Source: Adenanthera pavonina (taxonomy: Eukaryota; Streptophyta; Magnoliopsida; Fabales; Fabaceae). From it: DNA of 64,000 bases. Positions 1 through 12,660 of this stretch are shown here, piece by piece. The notes under the pieces were generated by a model. It searched no databases, was not told the DNA's origin, and was given only the letters and a program-made list of their open reading frames with translations. Where the stretch lies: the NCBI GenBank assembly GCA_026686845.1, contig JAIVEN010000014.1, positions 16,230,001 to 16,294,000 of the forward strand, written 5' to 3'. The stretch's first letter is position 1. Each line of letters begins with the position of its first letter. Both the position numbers and the translations under genes were made by a program.

Positions 1-106
1 CGCTGTGGCTTGTGACGGTGCTGCATTATCAGGCACTCGCACAATTACTCCACCAATGGCACATCTGAACTAAAATTTATAATTATATGGATTATTTGGA
101 TTGCAG

Positions 107-169
107 GGACTTCTTGCTCGGCATTTTGAGCTTGATCGGCACCTACTTGAATATGTAAACGGAAAGTAG
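107..169 (+). CDS. Last coding exon of an unidentified gene (partial)
   Basis: A good 3' splice site (TTGCAG ending at 106) is followed by 20 codons reading GLLARHFELDRHLLEYVNGK and a TAG stop at 167-169. Bases 1-106 are probably the preceding intron; possible donors lie only in the first 20 bases, so the upstream exon is off the window edge. The peptide is charged and helix-like, but too short for me to assign to a family. Splice signal and codon quality support a real gene end; the identity is unknown. Confidence 0.4.
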   Translation, partial: GLLARHFELDRHLLEYVNGK

Positions 170-3100
170 GTCACTGCAAGGATATTCGTTATACTCTACA
201 GTTTCAATTCTAAATCTCCATTATCTTCCTGTTTTGTAATTTAGTTAGCGTAGAAAATACAATATAAATTTAAACATATTTGTCCTTTTTCTTTTTTTTT
301 CCCCCAAAAAACTGATTTCATGATAACAGGGCATGCTTGTGTCTGAATATCATTTAGTTCCGGGGCTCACTATTTATTACTATATATAGACCGTACGTCC
401 GGTGCCACTAGAAAGTTGTACCAATGTTTCCTTTACTTAGGGCAAAAGGTTCCGTTTGTGTGTAAGATGAAGTCCGAGTCTGAGTGATTGGTCATGGAAA
501 CTTGAATGGATAGCAAGTTGTATGGTAGTGGTGTAGAAGACTCTGGGACTAATGCTTTCTACCTCTTTGAATTATCTTGGGGTTGAGCCACTTCGGGGGA
601 CATGGAGGAGTTATGGTGTTGTTTAGGCCGCTGGTTTCAGGTGCCTCATTAGTCTAAAGCCCACTAAGAGTGAATGCAATGTCTATTTCGGCTTCCAAAA
701 AGAGGCCTCCCTGACATCGAACCCTATTTTGGGCTTTTAGTCTTTCATTTGTAGGTGGTGGAGAGAGCAGGTGTGAAGCTGAAAGTTGTGCTCCCCTACC
801 CTACCCACCATCAGAATGATTGATAAGCTTTCCTGCTTTGCTCCTGAATATTCTTTTCTACCATCTGTCATCAATGGTATATTTTCAGATGTGAAGCTTA
901 CCTTTTTGCTCTTTGTAACATTTATTAAATTAAGTTCGTAAAAAAATCTGTTAAATTAAACTAGAATAACTCCCATTGCATTTGCAAGGGTGTCCAATTT
1001 TTTTAAATAATAAAAAAGCAATGTTGAAAAGAAAAAAAAAAGTAAAAAGTTACAAAAAAAACCACAATCCAATATGTAAGTATAGGAATAGTGATAGGGA
1101 TATTAATTTTATAATGTAAATTGATTGGAGTTGGAAAGATAACATTTCGAGGGGGATATAGTAAAAAACGTAAAATAACAAACTTGTGGAGCTATATTTA
1201 AAAAAAAAAAAAGTCAAACTTTGCTGAACGATGTAAAGTGTTACTGGGAATGGGGTTTTCAAAAAAATAAATTACTAGAAAAAGTTTGATATAATTAACA
1301 TAATAAATTTTATATATTCCTTTATTTTCAATTAAAAACGAGGCTGTGATTTTTTTTTTTTAAGAACATTAAAAAACGAAGAAAGGAGGCCTCCCCCTCT
1401 TTCTATTATATGTATACATATGCACACACTATATAGGGAAAAGAAAAATGAATGATAAGGGGGAGGGCGTGGGGGCGTGCCTGCAAGACATTGAAATTGG
1501 AGAGGAGACACTGAAAGACATGCTGTGTCTGATGTGATGTGTAATGTCCGCCTCGTTCCGCGTGATTGCCTCCTTATTACCCTGTCACACTACCCCCTAC
1601 CCCAAATAAAATAATTTATCCTTCTTATTATTCTTTTCCCTCTTTTACTATTTTATACTCCTATTTGCCAAAATCTTGCATGCTTTGTTAAGATTCTTCA
1701 CATTTAATTTACCTCCCAATCACTCACTCACCACTCCCAAACCCTGATGGCATTGTTGCCAAGACGTGATGGCGCCCTTCTTGTCTTGATAACCAGGGGA
1801 CCAAATCTAAATCTAAATCTAAATTAATTTAATCTTATAGATATTAAGGTTAAAATGAAACTTCTGTTTATTTTCCTGCCAAATCGGTTAAAATTAAACT
1901 GAATTAATATATATATATATATTCAAATAAACATTCCTTCATATTATTTACCTTGTCGTTACTTGTTAGTTAGTAATTAAAAATCCCCAACTAAAAAGAG
2001 ATGCAACTCTTTGAAGTTAGTTGAAAAGAACGAGTAAATTATGGCTTAGTCTTTAAAATAATTTGATAATTTTAAGAATAAGATATCTGAACTCTTAAAT
2101 TTTGTTTAATTTGATTACTGTAGAAAAATAGGCTCTCTCCATTCAATTCTAGACTTGAGGTCGTGAGATAGTTGATATATGTTGTGAAGACAGGGTGATA
2201 ATAAGAATCTGTGTGTCTAGTTTTTTGCTGATAATTTTCAATGCCAGTGACGTAATGTATGTTTTAGAGAGATTTAATTGATTTAAATAGTAAATAAATA
2301 GAATAGAAGGGAGGATGGATTGGAGAATGATGATTTTATTAAGAGGAGAAGGGGTGGGGGTCCGCAGGGAGGGACGGAGTACAGCAGAAGCAGAGAGGAG
2401 TAAAGCAGACGCTGTGCTGTAAAGCAAAGCAAAGGTTAACGGAGCTGGGGCTTCTCCTCCTGCCATCTTCTTTTTTATTTAAAAAGAAATTGTTTTTTGA
2501 ACTAAAATTTAAAGATAAAAATATATTTTATTAATCTAATTATATAGCTTTTTTTATTTTCTTAAAATAGAATATTATGAAATAGAAAGTGGATAAAATG
2601 TTAAAAAGTAAAAACTACACAATTACGCTCCTTCTAATCTTTTTAAAATTTAGTAAAATATTAATAAGTAATTTTCATGAATACTCTTGATAGTCTTAAC
2701 TTTTTTTCTTTGCAAGTATTAATGTGGATAGAGATTAATTACCTTTATTAAGTGTGTTTTAATAATGTTATGCTAGTAATTTTTTGGTAAATCAATATAT
2801 TTAATTAATTTTAATTACTTGTGCTAATACGCATAACTTAATTGAAAAACACTTGTAAAAAAGTTTGGAATGGAGTATAAATAAATATACAATTTCAAGA
2901 GATCAATTTTTTCATATGTAAACTTTATTAAAAAAAAATAATTAAAAAAAACGGGTGAAGGCGTGGGGGAAACCGACGGTGGAGGCAAATGGAAGGGAGT
3001 GGTTTCCAAAGGGAAAGGGGCCTAAAGAGCAACGCGTGCGGGGACCACTCCAATAAGGCGCCCCACTCCCACTTGTTCTTCGCTTCTTCTTCCCTCATGC

Positions 3101-4574
3101 ATGTAAGAGTAAGACAATAGGACCCTATACAGGCACTCTGAATTCACATCATGTGAGATGTTTATTTATTATATTTAAGTTTTTTTTAAAAAATAAACAT
3201 ATTTTCTTGTATATTATATAAAATCTTAAAATTAATTGTATTATTTTATAATTTGTGAAATATTACTCTTTATATGCCAAATCAATATTATAAAAAATAT
3301 ATATAATGATTTATCTCAAATTTCACATAAATGAATAATAATTTAATAAAATAACCAATGATATTAATTTGATAATATCATAATAGTAGTTATTCTTGGA
3401 GTTAGTGGTATGGTATGCGGGATGTACCCCTTCATGGTGTGCTGCTGGCGCCGGTGACGCCTACTGCCTCCACTTTTACGTCTCTGTACCTCACCCTCCT
3501 TGTCGTCCTTTGCTTTTCTTTCTTTTTTTTAAGCATGTATCATTTTTAATCTGGATGGTGTTTAAATTTATTTTCAGACGCCGTCCTAAAATTAACTAAC
3601 AATTTTTAATTTAGAATTAAGACGACCTCCTGCCCAATAATATTCCATCGAAACAGATCCACAGTTGTACATAGATCTTTGAACATTAAAAAAAAAAAAA
3701 AAGAACAGAACAGAACCAACAAGAAAAAAAGAGCATATGAAGCGACCCCATAAAATGACAGAATTAATTACCTCAATTCTAGGTAAAACTAAAAGTGGGC
3801 ATCATGGTGAGCTGTACCGTTCATGTTCGTATCAAATACTCCCTATTTGTTATTTCTACCCTTTTAATTAAGTTATAAAGATTAAGAATAAGAATTAATT
3901 ATCATAATTTTTTAAAAATTAAGATTTTTTTTAAAATTATTCTTATTTAATTTATTTTTCTCTCTATGTGGGATGAATTAAATGAAAATTTTTTAAAAAT
4001 ATTTAATAAATATTATCTCATATTTTAAAAAATATCTTATATTTAAGTTTAAAATAAAATGTCTTATATTTAGAATGTAGACAATAATAAAATGTGATTC
4101 TCCATAAAATTTGTTATATATTGAACTATATATTTATCAACTTATATATATATATATAGTTTGTGTGGAGATTTTTTTTTTGTATAAAGGATTATACTCA
4201 ATGCTATTTTATTTTGTGTTCAAAATAAAATATCTAATTTAATTTATATTTTAGGAATATCTATCATGAATATACTTTATTCTATATTTATTTTATTGTA
4301 CAAAAATTTTTTAATATTTGGAATTTTTAGTGACAAAATAATATTACATCAATAATATTTTGATTATTTTGTAGTGTTTCAACCAAATTTTGCATATATT
4401 TGCATAATAAATAACCACAAAAAATTATTATAAAATATAATAATAGTAAGTCACATTATTTACAAACTATATATAAATTGACTTATTCTTCAAACATGTG
4501 AAAAAAATATTTAATTATCTTGTATTTTAGTTGCAAAACATTTTTTTGTTTAAAAAAGGAAAAAAGAAAACTAT
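170..4574. other. AT-rich intergenic DNA
   Basis: The first several hundred bases are probably the 3' UTR and downstream flank of the gene ending at 169. The rest is AT-rich with homopolymer runs and short TA microsatellites (about 1906-1920 and 4144-4160). Short open frames here, such as those near 1050-1262, 2149-2466 and 3396-3599, are low-complexity and match no family I know. No gene is supported. Confidence 0.6.
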
Positions 4575-5120
4575 GAGCACTTTTGGTTCTCAAAATGACC
4601 AAAAATAGAATGGAATGGAACAATTAAGAATATAATGATGATCATTATTAGTTTGTTTAGTATGATACTAGGGAGATAGAAAATTTTTTTTAAAAATAAA
4701 ATTGATTAAGTAAAAATAAATATAAATTGAGTAAAAGGAGTGTGATTGATTCGATTCCAAGAGGTTTGATAATGAGATTTTGGATCCTACTATAAAGGTT
4801 AAATTATTTTGTTACACAATAAATTTGGAATCTATACTATGTATGAAATAAAGACAAAAAAAAATAGAAAATAAGTATTACTATCTTGACTCATATCTTT
4901 CCTCATTCTCATTTTCAATAATTATTTTATAAACCAAACTACCCTTTTTCACCAATCTCTTTTTCTTCACCTTCATCCCTCTTTTTCACCCTCATTTCCT
5001 CTCCTCCACCGATCTCCTCTATTCCTACTCCACCGAGGACATCTAGTTTAATTTTCATTTTGATGACTGATGTGTCACATTCTATTCCATTCCCCTGTTA
5101 TTCTAAGAACCATGCGGGCC
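4575..5120. mobile_element. MITE-like inverted-repeat element (PIF/Harbinger or related)
   Basis: The left end (GAGCACTTTTGGTTCTCAAA) and the reverse complement of the right end (GGCCCGCATGGTTCTTAGAA) align as imperfect terminal inverted repeats. The match continues inward through a shared GGAATGGAA-type stretch. No exact target duplication is visible: TAT lies on the left and TAA on the right. There is no coding capacity. Its inner end motif resembles that of the element at 38983-39834, so both may belong to one broad group. Confidence 0.4.
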
Positions 5121-7724
5121 TAATCTCCCCTGTCCAGAAATGGTACAAAATGTTTGAAGATGTTGGTAAAGGAGGGTGGGCATGTCTTTTGACGTGACAT
5201 GCAAATGCTGCCACCTTATCTTTGAAGCTATGCTAATTAATTAACATTTGATTCCTTTCATGAGCTGCCTTTTATTGCTCATTCATTTTAACTCCATTTT
5301 TCCAAAGAAAAAAACAAAGGGGATATTCACTTTTTTGTGTCAACTTTTCCTGTTAGTGATTTTCAAATACCCGACCACCCTCCCTCGTTGAATGCGGAAA
5401 GTTAATTAAGGTTAAATCATCGATTATTATTACTATTATTAGCATTTTAAAATTAAAACGCACAATTTTAGTCTAATCTTCTTCGGATGTGGAGTGTTGA
5501 AGAATCAAACTCCACTTCCACTGGTTTGCCATTAATCCTTCTTAATTCTAAGTCTCTTACTTTCTCACAACTATATATATATATATACACATGTTCTTCA
5601 CTCTTTCTGATCCCATGGTGGACAAGTTTGGGAAAGAAGCAATATCCACTAAAAGCTACATTATGGTGTTCTGGGGACACCACCATGACTCTTTTTTTCA
5701 CTCTCTCTAATTGACTTATTTTTTAAATTAGGTACCGTTTCTTTAATTGACTTTACATTAATTTAATTTGGTGCATCTCATTGACTTGGGGGTCTTCCTT
5801 CTTAAGGATTCATTCCGCAGTAATCAGCGGAACCAAAATAAGATAGTTAGGTACGTATTGCTTACAATTAGTGATCCATTTGTTTGGTAAGAGCTAGCGT
5901 ACGTATTGACTACTTATGTGTTCATTTGTTTCATTCCATTGGAATCTTCAGCCTGCTTAATTTGAATAAAATATAGACTTTTATCTATTAATTAATAATT
6001 AATTTCTAATAATAATATTTTCTTACTGAAGGAATCCGAATCCAGGATGATTCAAGTTTTTTCCCCCTCCAAATAAACGTCAATTTTGTGATCTTCTAGG
6101 GAATGAAAAGAGGATTTTTCAATATAAATGGGCGCTGTGAGGCATAAGAGAAATTTAATCCAGCCCGCGTGCGAATAACCCAATCATGCTGTCTTCTCTT
6201 ATTCAAATGAGTAGTTTTTTTTTTTTTAATTAGTAATTGAAAAAAGAACTCATTTATTTAAAACAGTGAAATGAACGTTTCATTACAACGCATGTCTCAA
6301 GCTACAATTGTAAAGTTTTGAGGTTTACGTAATTTACAGCCATGTCTGCTCAGTCTCTCTCACATGGTGCACTCTCCTGGAACGCACACACCAAGATGGG
6401 AAGTTTTCAAGTTAATTAATTGATGTGTGACAATTTTGAATGATGTGAATAATATAAAGCCGAGTCCCCCGGCTTGTGCTTCACCTCTAATACTAATCAT
6501 TTTAACATGTGTGTTCTCCTGTGTAATTCATATGTCATATGTCGGGTGGCATCTCCATCTTCTTCTTTTATTTCGTGCAATGCGATCGTGATATTGTCTT
6601 TAATGTAGTGAAAAATAGCATCATTTTAACTTAATGGATAATGTAGTACAATCACAATTCATATCCCTTGAATCAAAAATAAAATGAATCAGATTTTTTT
6701 CCATGGATCCGTTCGTTTTCTGTAATTGTAACCCAATGGACTTCTACTATCAGTTTCAAAGAGAACTTTTTATAAATGAAAAAAAAATTTCATGGTAAAC
6801 CATCCTGTATCTGAAATTGATAACTTTAATTACTCCCAATCGATTCGAGTCAGATTCTAAATAGGGATGTATCTCCCAAATACATCTCTTTCATTCTTAT
6901 TGTTCCAATAATCAAATCTAAGAGTTAAATGACTGAGAATTTTCTCATTTGAGTGAATGTATATTGGTAACTAATAAGAATACTTTATTAAATGAATAAA
7001 ACTTGTTTGCCGGACAAACAACCAAAAAGAGGGGGGAGGGGGGCGGGGGGCGCCTAATTAATAATGTTATGGGTAGATTTCTGGAGAGTGGCACTAGAAA
7101 TGAGGTGAAAGTGAAAGGACGGAATACCATATGTATTGTCTGTGTGCTGTGCGGCGCTTTACCAGGCACGCTACTGTGAGAGTGTGGGTCACCATTTTCC
7201 TACTACTGCTACTATTTTGATTTTGATTACGAATCAGCGTGGGGAGAGATATGGTATTTCAAGCGTTGAAAGAGCCAAAAACAGAGCAGTGAAATTAAAG
7301 CAACAAGAAAAGCGAGTGGAGTGGAGTTGAGTGGCACAACAGCCAAAAGGAAAAGAACCAGGGAAAGGGAAAAAAGTATGACGTGAAAACTGAAATGGTG
7401 GCTTATTATTCTCCTGTCTGCTATTTGGGGTTTCTCTTATAAGCAAAATCCCAATCCCGATACACCCAACTTTGCTTTTCCTCTTCTCCTCTCCTCTGCC
7501 TGCCCCCATTTGTCTCATGATACATTATACAACTATCACAGACAAACTCGGAGTCCTTCTCAGTTTTATTCCCGTGCATGTCTGGGTGGTGATCTCATGC
7601 TTCCTTGGTCCTCCTAGCTAGGTGAAACGAAACGAAGGGCCACAGGTAAAGGTCTAGTCTACCATTTTTCCAATTAAAATTGTCAAGGCTCTCAATTCTT
7701 TAATTTCATGATATACTAATAAAA
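5121..7724. other. Intergenic region and probable promoter/leader of the HD-ZIP III gene
   Basis: There is no coding gene here. The proximal part (about 7130-7725) is less AT-rich, carries CT-rich tracts near 7470-7510, and is probably the promoter and 5' UTR of the gene starting at 7748. I could not fix a transcription start. A G-rich tract at 7031-7050 is listed separately. Confidence 0.5.
7031..7050 (+). promoter_or_regulatory. G-rich tract, possible G-quadruplex
   Basis: Three runs of six G separated by single A and C bases lie about 700 bp upstream of the HD-ZIP III start codon. Such a tract could fold as a quadruplex on the + strand or be a simple low-complexity run. No functional evidence is visible. 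Confidence 0.3.
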
Positions 7725-7742
7725 ATGTCGGTTGGCTTTTGA
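7725..7742 (+). promoter_or_regulatory. Short upstream ORF before the HD-ZIP III start codon
   Basis: ATG TCG GTT GGC TTT TGA encodes five residues and stops five bases before the main ATG at 7748. If included in the mRNA, scanning ribosomes would meet this ATG first, so main-ORF translation would need leaky scanning or reinitiation. Whether it is transcribed is not shown by the sequence. Confidence 0.35.
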
Positions 7743-7747
7743 AAAGG

Positions 7748-10700
7748 ATGATGGCTTTGAGTTCGGGGTGTAAGGAGGGAAGCAAGGTGGTAATGGACAA
7801 CGGCAAGTATGTGCGTTACACGCCGGAGCAAGTTGAAGCTCTAGAGAGGCTTTATCATGAATGCCCTAAGCCCAGTTCCATGCGTCGCCAGCAGCTCATC
7901 AGAGAATGCCCCATTCTCTCCAATATCGAGCCCAAACAGATCAAGGTTTGGTTCCAGAATCGAAGGTACCCCTTTCACCATCCCATATCTATGGCTTTAC
8001 CATTCGTTTATATTTCTCCTCCATAGTTTACTTACCATATAGAATAGTGAACTTACTCTCTGAAACTAAAGGAAGTGATCTGATCAGTTCGACTCTTGCG
8101 CTTTAATTACTTTCTCCTTAGATTCAATCGAGCGACTTTAACCGAATTCATTATATGACAAGATTCGGGAGTATCCGACTTGTTACCGTAAATATTTTCT
8201 TCTTTTTCTCATTTCTCTTGCTTTCTTTTCTTTTTCACTGACCCAAAAAATAAAAAGAAAAATCTTTTCTTTTTCTGTAACAGGATAGTTTTGTAGTTGT
8301 TTTCTTTGCTTTCTTTGCTCCATGGATAATGAACATTCAAGACATATAACCATAGCATATAACGTTGCATCAGAGGACCAGTGTTGATTCGTCTTCTTCA
8401 TCTTCTTATCCTCCGTGGTCCGAGTGATAAGGGGAGTATTTTGCATATTTGGCAACTGTACTAGTGGTTAAATATGAATTTACTGTTATTACAGATGTAG
8501 AGAGAAGCAGCGGAAAGAATCGTCACGGCTGCAAGGTGTGAACAGGAAGCTGACGGCGATGAATAAACTATTGATGGAGGAAAATGAGAGACTGCAGAAG
8601 CAAGTGTCACGGCTGGTTTATGAGAACAGCTTTTTCCGCCAACAGACACAGAATGTAATACTTGGCTTCGTTCTTTACTTCTTTTTGTTTTGACAGTTAG
8701 TTTGGTTACATAACGATGAAGAAGAAAACATGAGCATAATTGTTGAGCAGGCGACCCTTACTACGACGGACACGAGCTGTGAGTCGGTGGTAACCAGCGG
8801 TCAGCACCATGTGACACCCCAGCATCCACCAAGGGATGCCAGCCCTGCTGGGTTAGTACTGAAAATAATTCTCGTTTCTTGTTGGGTTGGGTACTATTCT
8901 TTGCTTGTGGTAGACTCTATGGCTGATGGAATGGTCTCTATTGTGTAGACTTTTGTCCATTGCAGAGGAGACTTTAGCAGAGTTTCTTTCAAAGGCCACT
9001 GGAACTGCTGTGGAGTGGGTCCAAATGCCTGGGATGAAGGTTACCCCTCACTTGTCATCATCGGAATCTGTTAACAGCAGTACATTATTCTTTTCTTTGT
9101 CAGTATATGAACAATATTTAATTCAACGGACTACATCAGCCTTGCTAACATTCTAAGCAACTTGCACACTACATCACCTGAATCACTAGCCGCAGTGACA
9201 CATCAACAGTCGTCCTCTTTATTTTCTTTTTCCATTTTTTCCGCTTTACGACCCAGTAATTTTAGGCCATAAAAAAAACTCAGTAATTCATTTCTACTCT
9301 TTCCTCCATTACTAAACTGTTTGCATCTGCTTTCTTGTCTTTTAATTCAGTCATGTGAGTTTTGTGCTTTTGCATGTGTACAGCCTGGTCCGGATTCCGT
9401 TGGAATCGTTGCCATATCTCATGATTGCCATGGAGTGGCAGCACGAGCCTGCGGCCTTGTGGGTCTGGAACCGACAAGGGTAAGTTCCCTTGGATGTTTG
9501 ACGACGTTCCAAAGAGAGCTAGTTCTTTTGAAATGGAGATGCATTGATTGAAAATGTTATGTACAGGTTGCGGAAATCCTCAAAGATAGGCCCTCGTGGT
9601 TTCGTGATTGCCGAGCGTTGGATGTTCTGAATGTGATACCCACTGGAAATGGTGGTACCATTGAACTGCTTTATATGCAGGTATTACTGTGGCTGATATA
9701 TTCTCTGCCACTTGTTTAGTATATTTGGCAGCTTGCTAAATGTATTTTCAACATCTGCCATCTTGGTTAGTTGTATTCGCCAACAACTTTGGCACCTGCT
9801 CGTGACTTCTGGTTGCTGCGTTACACATCTGTTTTGGAGGACGGTAGTCTAGTGGTATGTGCCCCTGATTCTTCTTAGTAAATTCCCCACTTTTCCTTTT
9901 CTATCCTTGACATTCACGTGGATTGCTTTAAAAAATTCAATAAATTATATCATAATATCAGGTCTGTGAAAGATCACTTAACAACACCCAGAATGGACCT
10001 ACGGTGCCCCCGGTGCAGCACTTTGTTAGAGCAGACATGCTTCCTAGCGGCTATCTGATTAGACCTTGTGAAGGAGGTGGATCCATTATTCATATTGTTG
10101 ATCATATGGATTTAGAGGTACGTATCATTATTGTAAGAACTGAACCAAACTCTTTCTAACTCGGTAATTTGACTGGTTGGCTATTTGAAATTAGCCTTGG
10201 AGGGTGCCTGAAGTATTGCGCCCACTTTATGAGTCATCAGTGCTGCATGCTCAAAAGACAACAATCGTGGTAAGACTCAAATTTGCAATATAAACCTCTA
10301 CTACTTCATGTGGACATTAATGTTTTGTTTGTACGGAGGGAGGTTGTAGTTCCTTTTACGGGCACTAGCTTCACATAGTAACCTTGTAATTGTTATTCAG
10401 GCTTTACGTCAATTGAGGCAGATTTCTCAAGAAGTTTCTCAACCAAATGTCTCGGGATGGGGGAGAAGGCCTGCAGCTCTACGTGCACTTAGTCAGCGAT
10501 TGAGCAAGTTTGTCTCAGTATCCTCTCTACTGTTACTTGAAATGAATGATTATGGTTTTCAAAATTATTCTTGTTTTGGCAGGGGATTCAATGAAGCTGT
10601 CAACGGGTTTGCAGATGATGGCTGGTCCATGTTAGAAAGTGATGGCGTTGATGATGTCACCCTTCTGGTGAATGCATCTCCTAACAAGATGGTGGGAGTA

Positions 10701-12623
10701 AATTTTGGTCACAGTAACGGATTTCCTTATATGAGCAGTTCCGTGCTCTGTGCCAAGGCATCAATGTTGCTACAGGTATACTTTGTAATGCTTCACAATG
10801 TTGTGTCTGCATTTTGATCCTGGAAGATAAGAAAAGTTCTGCATTTCGTTTTTAAAGAGGTGGCTATAAATAAGTTGGATTTCTTATCAAGTTCATGAGG
10901 AAAAAAAAAGAGGGAATGTGATCAATAATTGTCTTTAAGCAAAATATATTAAAATAAGTTGACACTGTCGATTTTAAACTAAACTGCAAATATGTCCATT
11001 AAAACTTCCTTTTCAGGATGCTTCTTTCTATTTTACTGACCATATTTGGAAGCTGTTTTTGACACCAGTTTAACAGCTTCTGTATCAGTTCGCCACTGAA
11101 ATCTGAATTTGTTGGTGGCTATTTCTAATTCTTTTCTGCTGTTCTCCTCCTCTTAATTTTCTACTTATCTCATGCTCTCTTCTTTTCCCTGTAGAATGTC
11201 CCTCCAGCAATTCTTCTCAGATTCTTGCGGGAGCACCGATCAGAGTGGGCAGATAGCAATATTGATGCTTACTCAGCTGCTGCCATCAAAGCTGGTCCCT
11301 GTACATTACCTGGGGCCCGAGCAGGAAGTTTTGGGGGTCAGGTTATTCTGCCTCTGGCTTACACAATTGAGCATGAAGAGGCAAGTTATTTGCCACTACT
11401 CTTGAACCTACTACCATATTATCATTTACTCTTTTTTCCTTTAACTTTTATTAAAAAAATAGTTATTTCTTCCTTCAGTTTCATATGGAGATTATCGTTC
11501 TTCTGATTTGCTCACTTTTCTACATATTGCGAACTAAATTACATTTTGTTATTGAAACAGTTCATGGAAGTCATTAAGCTTGAAAACATGGGTTACTATA
11601 GGGATGACATGACTTTACCTGAGGATATTTTCCTCTTGCAAGTGAGTATTATTAACCCATGCCACTATATAACACTATTGCGAAAAGCATCGGGTTGTTA
11701 CTATTGTGAAGAAGAAAACTGCTTTGTAACATACGCTTCCAATATTATATATGTTGTGCTAATATTATATGAGTCATATTTCTTCTTTAGTCAGTCATGG
11801 CTGCTATTCTTTCCAAAGAATAAGATGATGTAAATATTTAACATTGGGGTTTTATGTATACTTCTGGGAGGCTGCGCTTATGGACACATTAATTTGGAGG
11901 TCAATTGAGTAGCTAGAAAGATGGGATCTGCATATAGTTCTACAAGGTTCTTTTCAACCACACATATATAGCTAACAATCGTTCTGGTTGCATTTGTTCC
12001 CAGCTCTGTAATGGAGCAGATGAGCATGCAAATGGTACCTCTGCAGAACTCATTTTTGCTCCGATTGACGCATCTTTCTCTGATGATGCACCTATTTTAC
12101 CTTCTGGTTTTCGCATCATAGCTCTCAGTTGTAACACGGTAAGCATTTACGTTGACATAAAATTTGATTGATCTGGTTTTGAAGTTTCACTTCCCCACAC
12201 CCTCTCAATTGTTTGTGCAAGATCTTTTGTGACGTTTTATTCCTAAATATGGTGTAGGATGCTGCAAGTCCAAACCGTACACTTGATCTTGCTTCTGCTC
12301 TTGAAGTTAAAACCACAGCAAACAAAGCAGGCAGTGACAATAATGGTAGTTTGGGGAACACAAAATCTGTGATGACAATGGCATTCCAGTTTGCACTTGA
12401 AGCCCACCTTCAGGATAGTGTAGCCTCTATGGCCCGGCAGTATGTCCGTAGTATTATTGCATCTGTTCAAAGAGTTGCATTAGCACTCTCCCCTTTGCAT
12501 TTTGGTTCTCCAAATGGTTTGCATCCTCCACCTGGCCCTCCTGAGGCACAAACACTTGCTCGTTGGATCTGTCAAAGTTACAGGTGTGTGCTTAACTCCT
12601 GGACTATGAATAACTGCATTTAT

Positions 12624-12660
<37 letters not shown>

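Noticed and set aside
3830..4090. Possible Stowaway MITE starting TACTCCCTATTTGTTATTTC
   Set aside because: Only one plausible end found; the right side does not give a matching inverted repeat with TA.
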